DNA of 64,000 nt from Mycoplasmatota bacterium (GCA_018622675.1 CP076020.1:186001-250000); one strand, 5' to 3'. Shown: positions 24,755-38,154, counted from the first letter of the stretch. Translations and numbers: made by a program. Notes: generated from the letters alone by a model not told the origin.

Positions 24755-26245
24755 ATGAAAAAGTATGTTTTAGCTATTGATCAAGGAACAACAAGCACAA
24801 GAGCGATGATATTTGATAAAAAATCAAAAATTGTTTCTATGGCCAATAAAGAAATTAAACAATATTATCCTAAACCAGGCTGGGTGGAACAAGATGCGAA
24901 TGAGATTTGGTTAAGTGTTATTTCAACGATTACTCAGGCTTTAGTGTTAAAAAATATTTTACCTAATCAAATAGAATCCATTGGTATTACCAATCAAAGA
25001 GAAACGACTGTTATTTGGGATAAGTCTACTGGAGAACCTATATACAATGCTGTAGTGTGGCAATCTAGACAGAGTCAAGATATATGTGATGATTTAAAGG
25101 CAAAGGGTTATGAAGAAATCATCAGAGAAAAAACTGGTTTATTGATTGATCCCTATTTTTCTGGGACTAAAATCAAATGGATTTTAGATCATGTCAAAGG
25201 TAGTCATGAAAAAGCAAAAAAGGGTCAACTTGCTTTTGGAACGATTGATTCATGGTTAATTTATAAATTAACAGGGCAAGTTCATAAAACAGATTATTCA
25301 AACGCTTCAAGAACCATGTTATTTAATATTCATGATCTTCAATGGGATGATGACTTGTTAGAAATACTTGGTATTCCTCGCCTTATATTGCCAGAGGTAT
25401 GTGATTCTTCAGGATATTTTGGTGAAACATCTCCTAGAAGTTTCTATGGAGAAAAAATTAAGATAACGGGTGCTGCCGGAGACCAACAAGCTTCATTGTT
25501 TGGTCAATTATGTTGTGAAGAAGGTATGGTCAATAGTACTTATGGGACAGGTTGTTTTGTTTTAATGAATACTGGAGAAAAAGTGGTTAAGTCTAGTAAT
25601 GGTATGTTATCGACTATTGCTTGGAAGATAAAAGATAAGGTGGTTTATGCTTTAGAGGGTAGTGTTTTTGTTGGCGGTTCTAGCGTACAGTGGTTAAGAG
25701 ATGGTTTGAAGATTATTGAATCTGCTTCAGAAACTGAAAAATTAGCCTTATCCATAGACTCTTCTGAAGGTGTCTATGTTGTTCCTGCTTTTGTAGGCTT
25801 AGGAACACCTTATTGGGATTCGGATGCTAAGGGTGCTATTTTTGGTTTAACTAGAGGGACTGATGAACGTCAAATTGCTCGCGCAACCCTAGAATCTATA
25901 TGTTACCAAGTGAGTGATGTACTTAAAGCTATGGTAGCTGATTCAAATCAGCCTATTCAGTTAATTAAAGCTACTGGTGGAGCAACTGTTAATCATTATT
26001 TAATGCAGTTTCAGTCTGATATTATGAATGTTTCGGTGCAACGTCCTGAAATTATGGAGACAACAGCGCTTGGCGCTGCTTATTTATCAGGGATAGGTAG
26101 TGGTTTTTGGAAGAATGTTGAAGAAATTCATCAACATAAAACAGATGATTTCTCATTTGATCCTCATATGTCAGCTAAAAAAAGAAAAGACTTATTTAAA
26201 GGTTGGAAGTTGGCAGTTGAATCAACGAGACATTTTAAGTTATAA
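24755..26245 (+). CDS. glpK: Glycerol kinase
   Basis: A 496-residue FGGY-family kinase of normal length. It has the N-terminal [13 protein letters not shown] phosphate loop, [42 protein letters not shown] and the second FGGY signature region [22 protein letters not shown]. It phosphorylates glycerol to sn-glycerol-3-phosphate with ATP. An ATG two bases after the DUF1667 stop gives a tightly coupled start; GGAAG is ahead. No phosphotransferase-type His regulation can be judged. No glycerol facilitator (glpF) is seen in the window. Confidence 0.97.
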   Translation: MKKYVLAIDQGTTSTRAMIFDKKSKIVSMANKEIKQYYPKPGWVEQDANEIWLSVISTITQALVLKNILPNQIESIGITNQRETTVIWDKSTGEPIYNAVVWQSRQSQDICDDLKAKGYEEIIREKTGLLIDPYFSGTKIKWILDHVKGSHEKAKKGQLAFGTIDSWLIYKLTGQVHKTDYSNASRTMLFNIHDLQWDDDLLEILGIPRLILPEVCDSSGYFGETSPRSFYGEKIKITGAAGDQQASLFGQLCCEEGMVNSTYGTGCFVLMNTGEKVVKSSNGMLSTIAWKIKDKVVYALEGSVFVGGSSVQWLRDGLKIIESASETEKLALSIDSSEGVYVVPAFVGLGTPYWDSDAKGAIFGLTRGTDERQIARATLESICYQVSDVLKAMVADSNQPIQLIKATGGATVNHYLMQFQSDIMNVSVQRPEIMETTALGAAYLSGIGSGFWKNVEEIHQHKTDDFSFDPHMSAKKRKDLFKGWKLAVESTRHFKL

Positions 26246-26251
26246 GTATCA

Positions 26252-26271
26252 TATAACATTTTTGTTATATT
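26252..26271 (+). terminator. Possible terminator after glpK
   Basis: ATATAACA/TGTTATAT forms an 8-bp hairpin with a four-T loop seven bases after the stop. The tail is poor in T and runs directly into the next promoter, so termination is likely partial. Confidence 0.4.
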
Positions 26272-26298
26272 GACATGCTCTCTTGGCTATGGTAGAAT
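26270..26298 (+). promoter_or_regulatory. Promoter of the membrane hydrolase gene
   Basis: TTGACA (26270-26275), a 17-base spacer and TAGAAT (26293-26298). Confidence 0.75.
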
Positions 26299-26315
26299 AT
26301 TTTTGAAAATGATAA

Positions 26316-26329
26316 TGTAAGCGCTTAGA
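26316..26329. promoter_or_regulatory. cre (CcpA) site downstream of the hydrolase promoter
   Basis: TGTAAGCGCTTAGA agrees with the cre consensus at all but one position. It lies about 12 bases after the expected transcription start, a roadblock or repression position. Confidence 0.6.
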
Positions 26330-26330
26330 G

Positions 26331-26382
26331 GCCAGGAGCAAGCGAGACACAATTTGTGTGTTTTTGTTCTTGGCTTTTATTT
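26331..26382 (+). promoter_or_regulatory. GlpP-type attenuator 3 (leader of the membrane hydrolase)
   Basis: An 11-bp outer stem (26331-26341 with 26364-26374, two G-T pairs), the unpaired bulge GCGAG and an inner ACACAA/TTGTGT stem are followed by TTTTATTTTA. It has the same outer stem-bulge-inner stem arrangement as the hairpins at 21024 and 21644, which suggests membership of the glycerol regulon. Confidence 0.6.
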
Positions 26383-26435
26383 TATATATAATTAAATTTA
26401 TATAGATGGTTTAAAATTGGAAGGAGAGAAAAATT

Positions 26436-28496
26436 ATGAAAAATTTATCAAAACCATTAAGATGGTTCTTAGTCTTCTTAGTGGTCATCGTTGTTGGTAG
26501 TATAGCAGCGAGTTTAGTACAAAACTCATTCTTTTCTGTAAAAGTAGATAAGATTAGTTTTGAAACAGAAAGAGGAGAATTGTCAGGTTATCTATATACC
26601 CCTAGAGGTGTTGATGAAGACAATCCAGCTCCAACAGTACTTTTAACTCATGGTTATCTTAATAATGCAGAAATGCAAGAAATAGGTGCTATAGAGTTAT
26701 CTAGAAGAGGGTATGTAGTTTTAGCTTTTGATATGTATGATCATGGTGATTCAACATGGGATACACCAGCTGCCTTTAACTTCTTTGTTAATTCAGTTAA
26801 AGATGCAGTTGATTATATGTATGAACAAGACTATGTATTAAAAGATGCAGATGGCAACGGTATGATTGGTGTAAGTGGTCACTCAATGGGTGGTTTCTCA
26901 TCAAGTTATGCAGTTGTATTTGACGAAATGGCAGCGCCAGCTTTAGGTTATCGTAAAATTGCTGCTGCTTTACCAGTAGGATCTGACTATCGTTATGTAG
27001 GTATCGCAAACCCTTGGGACATTTATGGAACTAGATCAGCTGGTCACATTTCAGCTCACTATGACCAATTTTTCTTTGATAATTCCGCAGATCCTGAAGG
27101 AACGGTTATCTACAAAGATTTCGCTAATGATGATGTAGGTTTACAATTCTTAGGTAGAGATGATGAAGGCAGCGCAACTGCTGGAACATGGTACGAAAAA
27201 GATGGTGGACAAAGAGTTATTTTTACACCAGATGAAACGCATCCTCAAAACACATGGTCAATAGAATCAGGGAAAAATACTGTAGAGTTTTTTGAAACTG
27301 CATTCGAATATCAATTAGATTTACATAATCTAGGCGACTTAGAATCATATGGTATTAAAACAGGTTCTACAGGACAAGTATGGTGGCTAAAAGAAGCCTT
27401 TACTCTTCTTGCATTGGTTGGCTTAATAGGTATGATATTCCCATTATTCTCAATGTTATCTAAACTTCCTGTCTTTAATAAAATGTATAATGAAGCAGCA
27501 GTGGGTGAAGAAACAGTGGAAGTGGAAAGTAAAAAGAATCATTATATGAAATACTTTGTGATTGTCATTGTAGCCTTATTATCAGCTTATTATTTACCAC
27601 ACTTTATGGATAGATCAGGTGAGTTAGCAACAGTAGCTAATGCTATGCATTATATCATTGGTGGTCTTGCATTCTTTACCTTGATGATGTGGGTTGGTGC
27701 TTTACTTAAAGATGATAATGAATCAGCTATTTCACGAGCTAAATCAGTGACCTTGGGTGCGATTATTATTTCTTTTGTTGCACTTGCATACAGATGGTTA
27801 TTGGTGAATACAGATATTATTACAAAAGTAACATATTGGAGTGCACCTTCAGTGAACACAATTGTTTATTGGGCAATGGTTTCTGCTGGACTCATTCTCA
27901 TTGTTACCTTATCAACAACACCTATTTTTACAGTAGGTAAAGATTCTGAAAATACCTATGGTTTAAAAACAACTTTTGTTCAATTACTGGCAAGTCTTCT
28001 TACTGCTTTAGTGATGACTTTTGGATTATTCTTATTAATTGCTTTAGTTGAATGGATCTTCTTAACAGACTTCCGTTTCTACACATATGCAATTAAAGTC
28101 TTTAATTCTCAACAATTTGTTGCTGCATTAAGATACATTCCTTTATTCTTCATTTATTATTTTGCTGCAGGTATTAGTATTTATGTCAATACTGGCAAAA
28201 TGAAAAATCTTAAAGGTGATCTATTGGCTGCTTTCTTATTAGCAGGACCAGTTGTATTATTCTTAATTTATCAATATTTCATACTATATAACACAGGCGT
28301 TGCTCCATTCCCTAACTTTGCATTAAATGCAATTTTATCTGTAGGGCTTGTGCCAACACTTGTTATTGCCGCAATTATTATGAGAAGATTTTCAATTAAA
28401 ACGAATAATATTTGGACAGGTGTTTTCTTTACAACAATTTTCTTTACAATTGTTACATTAGCTAATACAGCTGTATATTTAATTACAGTTGGTTAA
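26436..28496 (+). CDS. Membrane-anchored alpha/beta hydrolase with C-terminal polytopic domain
   Basis: A 686-residue protein. It has an N-terminal membrane helix (~10-30), an alpha/beta hydrolase domain (~40-300) with oxyanion THG (71-73) and nucleophile Ser150 in GVSGHSMGGF, and then about nine to ten transmembrane helices (~315-680). The hydrolase domain would face outside if the first helix is a signal anchor. The lipase/esterase motif, plus a leader with an attenuator and cre site like those of the glp operon, suggests release of glycerol or fatty acids from lipids (inference). The fusion to a large polytopic domain is unusual; that domain may transport the product or only anchor. AAGGAG lies at 26422. 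Confidence 0.8.
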   Translation: MKNLSKPLRWFLVFLVVIVVGSIAASLVQNSFFSVKVDKISFETERGELSGYLYTPRGVDEDNPAPTVLLTHGYLNNAEMQEIGAIELSRRGYVVLAFDMYDHGDSTWDTPAAFNFFVNSVKDAVDYMYEQDYVLKDADGNGMIGVSGHSMGGFSSSYAVVFDEMAAPALGYRKIAAALPVGSDYRYVGIANPWDIYGTRSAGHISAHYDQFFFDNSADPEGTVIYKDFANDDVGLQFLGRDDEGSATAGTWYEKDGGQRVIFTPDETHPQNTWSIESGKNTVEFFETAFEYQLDLHNLGDLESYGIKTGSTGQVWWLKEAFTLLALVGLIGMIFPLFSMLSKLPVFNKMYNEAAVGEETVEVESKKNHYMKYFVIVIVALLSAYYLPHFMDRSGELATVANAMHYIIGGLAFFTLMMWVGALLKDDNESAISRAKSVTLGAIIISFVALAYRWLLVNTDIITKVTYWSAPSVNTIVYWAMVSAGLILIVTLSTTPIFTVGKDSENTYGLKTTFVQLLASLLTALVMTFGLFLLIALVEWIFLTDFRFYTYAIKVFNSQQFVAALRYIPLFFIYYFAAGISIYVNTGKMKNLKGDLLAAFLLAGPVVLFLIYQYFILYNTGVAPFPNFALNAILSVGLVPTLVIAAIIMRRFSIKTNNIWTGVFFTTIFFTIVTLANTAVYLITVG

Positions 28497-28508
28497 TACC
28501 TAAAACAT

Positions 28509-28543
28509 AAAAATGATACTGCCGATGAGGGAGTATCATTTTT
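28509..28543 (+). terminator. Terminator after the hydrolase gene
   Basis: A 12-bp stem AAAAATGATACT (28509-28520)/AGTATCATTTTT (28532-28543) with a T-rich 3' arm. Confidence 0.85.
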
Positions 28544-28614
28544 ATATATTGTTAAATTTTCTATAGAATGATATGATAATATTAGATGAGTTCTAAAATA
28601 AGGGAGATGGCCAT

Positions 28615-29442
28615 ATGAAGATATCGTTCATTGAAGATAGAGATGGATTATATCATGATCAAGTGATTTATCATTTAAGGAAATATAATCGTTCACATAC
28701 AGGAGAAGTAGGATTTAATCAAACTTATATTTATGCTTTTGAAAATGAAGAATTAGTAGGCGCCTTTGTCATTGTATATTTCTGGGACTGGATTTCTATT
28801 AGACACGTTTCTTATAAGAATGTCTCAGTCTTAAAAGCATTCATTCATAAAACATGGGAACTATATATTGATAAAGCTGTAGGCATTAAACTGATTACGC
28901 CGGTGATTGATAGGTGGAAAGATTTCTTAATGGCAGGTTTTATACCAAGTGGGGCCGTAAATTTGACGGATAACTATAACTACTATTATGCTGATGGTTT
29001 CCCCATAGATGAAAAAATATCTTCTCCATATCAATGTATAGTAAAGAATGAGGAAGAACCTAAATATAAGGATATTCTAGAAGAAAAAGATACTGATTTT
29101 AATAACAAAAATAATATTACAGCTAAAGTAGATGACATTAGATGGGTTGCTTTAAAAGGTAATCAATTTATAGGCGGTATTACTTGTGAAATCTATGAGG
29201 ACAGTCTATATGTTAGTCATATAGTTGTAGAAGAATCATATAGAAAGAGAAACATCGGTTCTAAACTAATGGAACTGGCTGAAGAAAAAGCAAAAGAAAG
29301 ACAATTGAAAATAAGTCAATTGGGAACTTGCGAATTTCAAGCCAAAGGTTTTTATGAGTTACAGGGCTATAGGGTGGTTCATACTAGACAGGATAATCCT
29401 AGAGGTTTTAAAAGTTATACTATGTTTAAAGACCTTGTCTAA
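28615..29442 (+). CDS. GNAT-family N-acetyltransferase, copy A
   Basis: A 275-residue protein. The C-terminal GNAT fold (about 165-275) has the acetyl-CoA loop VVEESYRKRNIGSKLMELAEEKA and a late GFYELQGYRVVHT. The N-terminal half (about 1-150) is a second, degenerate domain with YNRSHTGEVG and NEELVGAFVIVYFWDW, possibly a duplicated GNAT-like lobe. The substrate is unknown. It is a paralogue of the product at 30508 (same YNRS.TG opening and same C-terminal pattern), with a DUF3137 gene between them. GGGAG precedes the ATG. Confidence 0.85.
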   Translation: MKISFIEDRDGLYHDQVIYHLRKYNRSHTGEVGFNQTYIYAFENEELVGAFVIVYFWDWISIRHVSYKNVSVLKAFIHKTWELYIDKAVGIKLITPVIDRWKDFLMAGFIPSGAVNLTDNYNYYYADGFPIDEKISSPYQCIVKNEEEPKYKDILEEKDTDFNNKNNITAKVDDIRWVALKGNQFIGGITCEIYEDSLYVSHIVVEESYRKRNIGSKLMELAEEKAKERQLKISQLGTCEFQAKGFYELQGYRVVHTRQDNPRGFKSYTMFKDLV

Positions 29443-29472
29443 AGGACTAAAATAAATTTTAAAGGAGCACAT

Positions 29473-30330
29473 ATGTTTAAAGATTTAAATAAGAAAAAAT
29501 CAATATATGAAACGAATATTATTATTGGTTATATCATTACAGGTTTGGCATTTGTTTTTTATTTACCTTTAGGAAGTGTACTAGGTGTAGGGGCTTTTTT
29601 CGTCATTGCCATTCCTTTTCTTGGAGGTGCTGTTTTTGCTTCTAAAAACCACAAAAAAATCAAAGAATTAAGCAATGATTTTAAAGCGATTTATGTAAAC
29701 GAAGCCATACAAAAAACATTTGAAGATAGCCGTTACCAACATGATTACGGGTTTTCAGAAGACGAAGTTGTTGAATCAAGGTTATTTAAAGTTAGAGATC
29801 GTTATAAGAGCGAAGACTTCATAGAAGGACAATTCGAAGGAGTAGCCTTCAAATGTTGTGATGTTGAACAAAAAGAAGTAAGAGGAAGTGGAAAAAATAG
29901 AAGAGTTGTCACCACTTTTCAAGGACGTTTTTATGAGTTTGACTTCCCTAAAAAATTTAAACACGATCTTGTTCTCTTGCAGCCTAGTATATTTCAAAAT
30001 GTCCCTGGATTAAAAAAAGTTAAAACTGAAAGTATTCATTTTAATTCTGAACTTCATATCTTTGCGGAGAATGATCATGAAGCTTTCTATCTATTAACAC
30101 CTCATTTTATGGAAAAATTAATATATTTTGATCAAAAATATATAGATAAAATAAGTTTTTCTTTCAAGGACAATAAATTGTATATCGCTCATGATTCAAG
30201 AGTTGACTATTTTGATTTAAAAGCATTTAAGCATGTAGATGAACATATTTTTGAACAATATCAAGAAGAACTAAAAGATATTCAAGAACTGATTAAAATC
30301 TTAAAACTAGATGATCATCTTTTTAGGTAA
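29473..30330 (+). CDS. DUF3137 membrane-anchored protein
   Basis: A 285-residue protein with two N-terminal membrane helices (~18-38 and ~42-58) and a cytoplasmic or extracytoplasmic domain. That domain carries the DUF3137 pattern EGVAFKCCDVEQ…FQGRFYEFDFPKKFK and LLTPHFMEKLIYFDQKY. The function of the family is unknown; members occur near repeat-containing or membrane-maintenance genes. It is 30 bases downstream of the first GNAT gene and probably in the same transcript, ending at the terminator at 30348. Confidence 0.82.
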   Translation: MFKDLNKKKSIYETNIIIGYIITGLAFVFYLPLGSVLGVGAFFVIAIPFLGGAVFASKNHKKIKELSNDFKAIYVNEAIQKTFEDSRYQHDYGFSEDEVVESRLFKVRDRYKSEDFIEGQFEGVAFKCCDVEQKEVRGSGKNRRVVTTFQGRFYEFDFPKKFKHDLVLLQPSIFQNVPGLKKVKTESIHFNSELHIFAENDHEAFYLLTPHFMEKLIYFDQKYIDKISFSFKDNKLYIAHDSRVDYFDLKAFKHVDEHIFEQYQEELKDIQELIKILKLDDHLFR

Positions 30331-30347
30331 AAAACACACTTCATTCT

Positions 30348-30390
30348 AACAAACCAATGATTTGGTCTCATATCTTTGGTTTGTTTTTTA
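30348..30390 (+). terminator. Terminator after the DUF3137 gene
   Basis: The stem AACAAACCAA (30348-30357)/TTGGTTTGTT (30376-30385) is followed by T residues. Confidence 0.8.
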
Positions 30391-30507
30391 AAACTATTTG
30401 ATTAGAGTAAATGTATTAAAGAAGTCTCTATACTCATTGAAATTGTTTAAAGCCCTAAAATGTGCTATAATTTATTCATATAATAAATGAATAAATGAGG
30501 TGTTTAT

Positions 30508-31353
30508 ATGGGGGATTTAAAGTTTATTGAAGATAAGGATTTTAAGTATAATAAAAATATTAAAGATAGTCTACATGCATATAATCGTTCTCAAACTGGT
30601 TATAGAGAAAAAGACTATCAACATTTCTACGTATTTGATGATGACAAACTTCTTGGCGCATGTCACACTAAAATGGCTTCCGATTGGTGTGATATCAAAA
30701 ATATTTTTTATGAAGATAAAGATGTTTTAAAAGCTTTATTAAATGATATTAAGAACTATTATCAAGGAAGAGTAGAAGGTATCAAGTTTAATTCTGTTTT
30801 ACCTAGTCGAGTTGATGATTTCAAATCCTTAGATTTTATAGTGAAAGGGAAACTAAAGGATATGCCTAGTGGTGGCGAAAATGTATTCCTCTTGACCACT
30901 AATTTTACAATATATGGTACAGAAGAAAAATATGAAAAAAAGTCGACTTCATGGCCGATAGATGATTATCACGAAAAGATGAAAAAAGAAAATAAAAAAA
31001 TCAGGAAGTCTCTGAATTTTTCATCTGAAGTTGTAGATATTCAATATGTTGTTTTAGATGATGATCAATTTGTTGGTGGCATATATGGTAATTTTCAATA
31101 TGATTATTTATTTATAAATATTTTATACGTTGATGAAGATTACAGAGGACAACATATTGCATCAAAACTCATGGATATGATTGAAGTAGAAGCTGCTAGA
31201 CGACAAGTCTATAATTTATATTTAACAACATTTGAATTTCAAGCCTTAGATTTTTATAAAAACAGAGGCTATAAAGAAGTCATGACAATTTATGATTTCC
31301 CACTTGGTTTTAAAGAATATACTGTTTATAAAAATATTCATCCAAAGAAATAG
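30508..31353 (+). CDS. GNAT-family N-acetyltransferase, copy B
   Basis: A 281-residue paralogue of the protein at 28615. N-terminal YNRSQTGYREKDYQHFYVF and KLLGACHTKMASDW correspond to the same degenerate lobe. The C-terminal GNAT domain has YVDEDYRGQHIASKLMDMIEVEA and LDFYKNRGYKEV. The two copies differ most in the central linker, which here is Lys-rich. The tandem arrangement around DUF3137 suggests local duplication followed by divergence. GAGGTG precedes the ATG; the start has its own upstream AT-rich promoter region. Confidence 0.85.
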   Translation: MGDLKFIEDKDFKYNKNIKDSLHAYNRSQTGYREKDYQHFYVFDDDKLLGACHTKMASDWCDIKNIFYEDKDVLKALLNDIKNYYQGRVEGIKFNSVLPSRVDDFKSLDFIVKGKLKDMPSGGENVFLLTTNFTIYGTEEKYEKKSTSWPIDDYHEKMKKENKKIRKSLNFSSEVVDIQYVVLDDDQFVGGIYGNFQYDYLFINILYVDEDYRGQHIASKLMDMIEVEAARRQVYNLYLTTFEFQALDFYKNRGYKEVMTIYDFPLGFKEYTVYKNIHPKK

Positions 31354-31418
31354 TATGTGTGAATATCATCAGCGTTTTTATTTACTAAAGAAAGATAAAT
31401 TTTGAAAGAGGTAAAACA

Positions 31419-32651
31419 ATGAAGAATCTATTTACAAAAGAGCGCTTAATTAAAGCACTCATTATTGTCTCTGTTATCACAGTGTTTTTAATTGGGTTAA
31501 ATCAACTAAGAGAATTATCTTCTGGTTTCCTTGCGACTGTAGGGAATGCAGCTAAGAGTGTTATCATTCCCTTTTCAATAGCTTTTTTATTAAGTTTTAT
31601 TATAGGACCGCTAGCAAATATGATTGAAAATAAAACAGGCATAAAAAGAAATATGAGTGTTATTATAGCTGTTGTATTAGGTATCTTACTTGTGATAGGG
31701 ATATTATCGGTAACCTTAACTTTTATTATTAGCCAGTTAATTTCTGTTACATTAAGATTAGTTGAATATTTAGATAATGAAGCTTTTAAAGGTTTTATAG
31801 AGAATGTTATCCAAATATTAAGAGATCGTTTAGATATTACAAGTGTAGAACAATTAATTGAAAACTTTGAAAACTATGGATTGACACCAAGTGTATTACT
31901 TGGATGGTTTGGAACCGTTTTTAATGGTTTAAAGAATTTTACATCTAGTCTGATTCAAATAGGTTTTATGCTTATATTAACCCCAGTCTTTATGTATTAT
32001 CTTATCAAAGACAAAAACCAAGTATTTAATGGAATATTACATGTCTTTCCTGAAAAATCCCAAAAACATATTCAAGCCTTAGGTTTAGGTAGTGATGAAG
32101 TCATACGTGGTTACTTCACAGGTTATGGAATTGTTATGTTGTTTATCACTATCTTCTTTGCGATCACTTATAGTATATTATCTTTCTTTGTTCCTGGTTT
32201 TAATATTTTATATGCTGTTTTATTTGCTTTAATCATGGGCGTTTTTGCTATTATACCTTATATTGGTGTATGGATAGGTATGGCTATGCCTATTGTTTTA
32301 TTTATGAGTTTACATTTAGAAGCAAGTGATCCAGGATATATTTATATCATCGCAATCGCTATGATTTTAATATTAAATATTGTTGAAGAAGCAATAGAAA
32401 GCACTTTGGTTCAACCTAAGGTTTATAGTAAACAAGTTAGAATACATCCTTTAGCTGTTCTTTCAAGTTTTATTTTCTTTGGCGCAGTCTTTGGTTTGGT
32501 TGGATTTATTTTAGCCGTACCGATTGCGGGTATGGTCAAAGTAACATTCAAGTATTTCAAAGATTTAAATCAATCCGAGGATCCAAAACTTGAAGATAAA
32601 AACCTTGAAAAAGAAGAGAAAACAGAAAAAAAAGAAACAATTAAAGAATAA
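31419..32651 (+). CDS. AI-2E family transporter (UPF0118)
   Basis: A 410-residue protein with about eight transmembrane helices and the family pattern: an N-terminal pair, a long central amphipathic segment (~100-150), YLIKDKNQV, VIRGYFTGYGIVMLFI, FALIMGVFAIIPYIGVWIG and VQPKVYSKQVRIHPLAVL. Members export small molecules or act as Na+(Li+)/H+ antiporters, so quorum-signal export should not be assumed. A Lys/Glu-rich cytosolic tail (~385-410) is atypical in its length of charge runs. Confidence 0.9.
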   Translation: MKNLFTKERLIKALIIVSVITVFLIGLNQLRELSSGFLATVGNAAKSVIIPFSIAFLLSFIIGPLANMIENKTGIKRNMSVIIAVVLGILLVIGILSVTLTFIISQLISVTLRLVEYLDNEAFKGFIENVIQILRDRLDITSVEQLIENFENYGLTPSVLLGWFGTVFNGLKNFTSSLIQIGFMLILTPVFMYYLIKDKNQVFNGILHVFPEKSQKHIQALGLGSDEVIRGYFTGYGIVMLFITIFFAITYSILSFFVPGFNILYAVLFALIMGVFAIIPYIGVWIGMAMPIVLFMSLHLEASDPGYIYIIAIAMILILNIVEEAIESTLVQPKVYSKQVRIHPLAVLSSFIFFGAVFGLVGFILAVPIAGMVKVTFKYFKDLNQSEDPKLEDKNLEKEEKTEKKETIKE

Positions 32652-32652
32652 A

Positions 32653-32692
32653 AAAATAAGACAGTTGATCATAAAGTTTATCTTATTTTATC
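32653..32692 (+). terminator. Weak terminator-like hairpin
   Basis: AAAATAAGA (32653-32661)/TCTTATTTT (32681-32689) with a 19-base loop, AT-only stem. It may only partly stop transcription. Confidence 0.4.
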
Positions 32693-32713
32693 TAGATTTT
32701 AAGGGAGGGTAAC

Positions 32714-33058
32714 ATGTTAGTGAAAAGAATACTTATTGGATTAATTGTGGGATCGTTATTAGGTCTTGTTTGTATACTGGGTGCTCATCTAAGGTCAACT
32801 GAATCAATAGATGGATGGTACTTGTTTGCTTTTTGGTTTAATCGTTTTTTAATGGGCTTTGTTTTTGCCTTATTGCCAACAAGATTAGAGTTGAAATATA
32901 AAATCATCAGGGGTATTATCCTTGGGTTAGTGGTTTCTTTTGCATTTTATTCAGCCACAAATTATCATGATTTTCTTGGTTTTATTGCGGGTGGATTATA
33001 TGGGGTTATTTTAGAATTAGTTTTTCATTATACAATCAAGGATAAAATGGATGTTTAA
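32714..33058 (+). CDS. Four-helix hypothetical membrane protein
   Basis: A 114-residue protein with four predicted membrane helices and Gly-rich helices (GLIVGSLLGLVCILGAHL, IAGGLYGVILELVF). It includes a conserved-looking LPTRLELKYKIIRGIILG loop. It is preceded by GGGAGGG and overlaps the next gene by eight bases, suggesting coupled translation with the tocopherol-cyclase-like protein. Family not recognised. Confidence 0.75.
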   Translation: MLVKRILIGLIVGSLLGLVCILGAHLRSTESIDGWYLFAFWFNRFLMGFVFALLPTRLELKYKIIRGIILGLVVSFAFYSATNYHDFLGFIAGGLYGVILELVFHYTIKDKMDV

Positions 33059-34010
33059 GAAAATCAACAATCCCATTTTGTTTCAGGGACATTTAAAAAA
33101 GAAACAATATTTTGAGGGTTGGTATTATAAAATAGTTAGTCAAAACGGAGACTATTCATTAGCCTTGATACCCGGTATAAGTTTGAATCAACTAGATTCT
33201 CACGCATTCATTCAAGTATTTATTGTTTATAGACAAAAAGAGCTAAGAACACATTACTTGCAATACCCTCTTCAGGATTTTAAAACTGAAAGTGATGTTT
33301 TTAAATTATCCATCAAGGATAGTATATTTAAAGAAGATGCTTTATTAATGACTATGGACACAAAGGATATAAGTATAAAAGGCAGTCTTTCTTTCGAAGC
33401 AATAGAAGGAATTAAAAGATCTTTTATTTCGCCTTCTATGATGGGCTTTTTCTCCTATTTTAGATTTATGGAATGTTATCATGGAGTTGTTAGTATGAGC
33501 CATCGTTTAAAAGGACAACTAAAAATCGATGACCAAATGATCGATTTTACTGGTGGAAAAGGTTATATAGAAAAAGATTGGGGAAAGTCTTTCCCTAGCC
33601 AATATGTATGGATGCAATCCAATCATTTTAAAGATCCTCATACTTCTTTTATGTTTTCACATGCGACAATTCCTTTTTTAGGTTTTTCTTTTCCTGGTTT
33701 AATTGTTAATTTAAGATTAAACGAAAAAGAGTATCGATTTGCGACTTATAATTTTTCAAAGGTCATCAAAAAAAAAATTAAAAACCATCAAGTATATTAT
33801 GAAATTAAGAAAGGAAAAACTAAATTAGTGGTAAAAGCTTCTAATGATAAAACGACGTCTTTAAAATCACCTGATAAGGGGCAAATGATTAATTCTATTA
33901 AAGAAGGTTTATCAGGAAAAATTTATATTTGGCTCTATGTGAAAGGTCAATTAATGTATGAAGATATAGGAAAGTACGCTGGTTTAGAAATCATGATGAA
34001 GGAAAATTAA
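33051..34010 (+). CDS. Tocopherol cyclase-like protein
   Basis: A 319-residue protein with the signature regions of the tocopherol cyclase-like family (PF14249). YFEGWYYKIVS is near the N-terminus, GIKRSFISPSMMGFFSYFRFMECYHGVVS in the middle, and FTGGKGYIEKDWGKSFPSQYVWMQSNHF after it. A Mollicutes-like cell does not make tocopherol, so the substrate must differ; bacterial members are of unknown function and probably bind a hydrophobic ligand. The start overlaps the preceding membrane protein gene by eight bases. Confidence 0.82.
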   Translation: MFKKINNPILFQGHLKKKQYFEGWYYKIVSQNGDYSLALIPGISLNQLDSHAFIQVFIVYRQKELRTHYLQYPLQDFKTESDVFKLSIKDSIFKEDALLMTMDTKDISIKGSLSFEAIEGIKRSFISPSMMGFFSYFRFMECYHGVVSMSHRLKGQLKIDDQMIDFTGGKGYIEKDWGKSFPSQYVWMQSNHFKDPHTSFMFSHATIPFLGFSFPGLIVNLRLNEKEYRFATYNFSKVIKKKIKNHQVYYEIKKGKTKLVVKASNDKTTSLKSPDKGQMINSIKEGLSGKIYIWLYVKGQLMYEDIGKYAGLEIMMKEN

Positions 34011-34064
34011 TTGATTTTTTTCTCATCAATAATCATAGGGATAATTGATATAAAAATACAAATA

Positions 34065-34092
34065 AAAGACAATGAGAATTTGTCTTTTTCTT
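34065..34092 (+). terminator. Terminator after the tocopherol-cyclase-like gene
   Basis: The stem AAAGACAA (34065-34072)/TTGTCTTT (34080-34087) is followed by TTCTTTTTC. Confidence 0.75.
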
Positions 34093-34172
34093 TTTCATGA
34101 TTTCATTGACTATTTAATATTTTATATGTTATTATTCACTTGGTTATTGAATAATTTTAAAAGGGGAATTTT

Positions 34173-38154
<3,982 letters not shown>

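Noticed and set aside
30508-31353. Frameshift fragment of the GNAT at 28615.
   Set aside because: Both copies are full-length, intact and diverged, so this is a duplication and not a broken gene.
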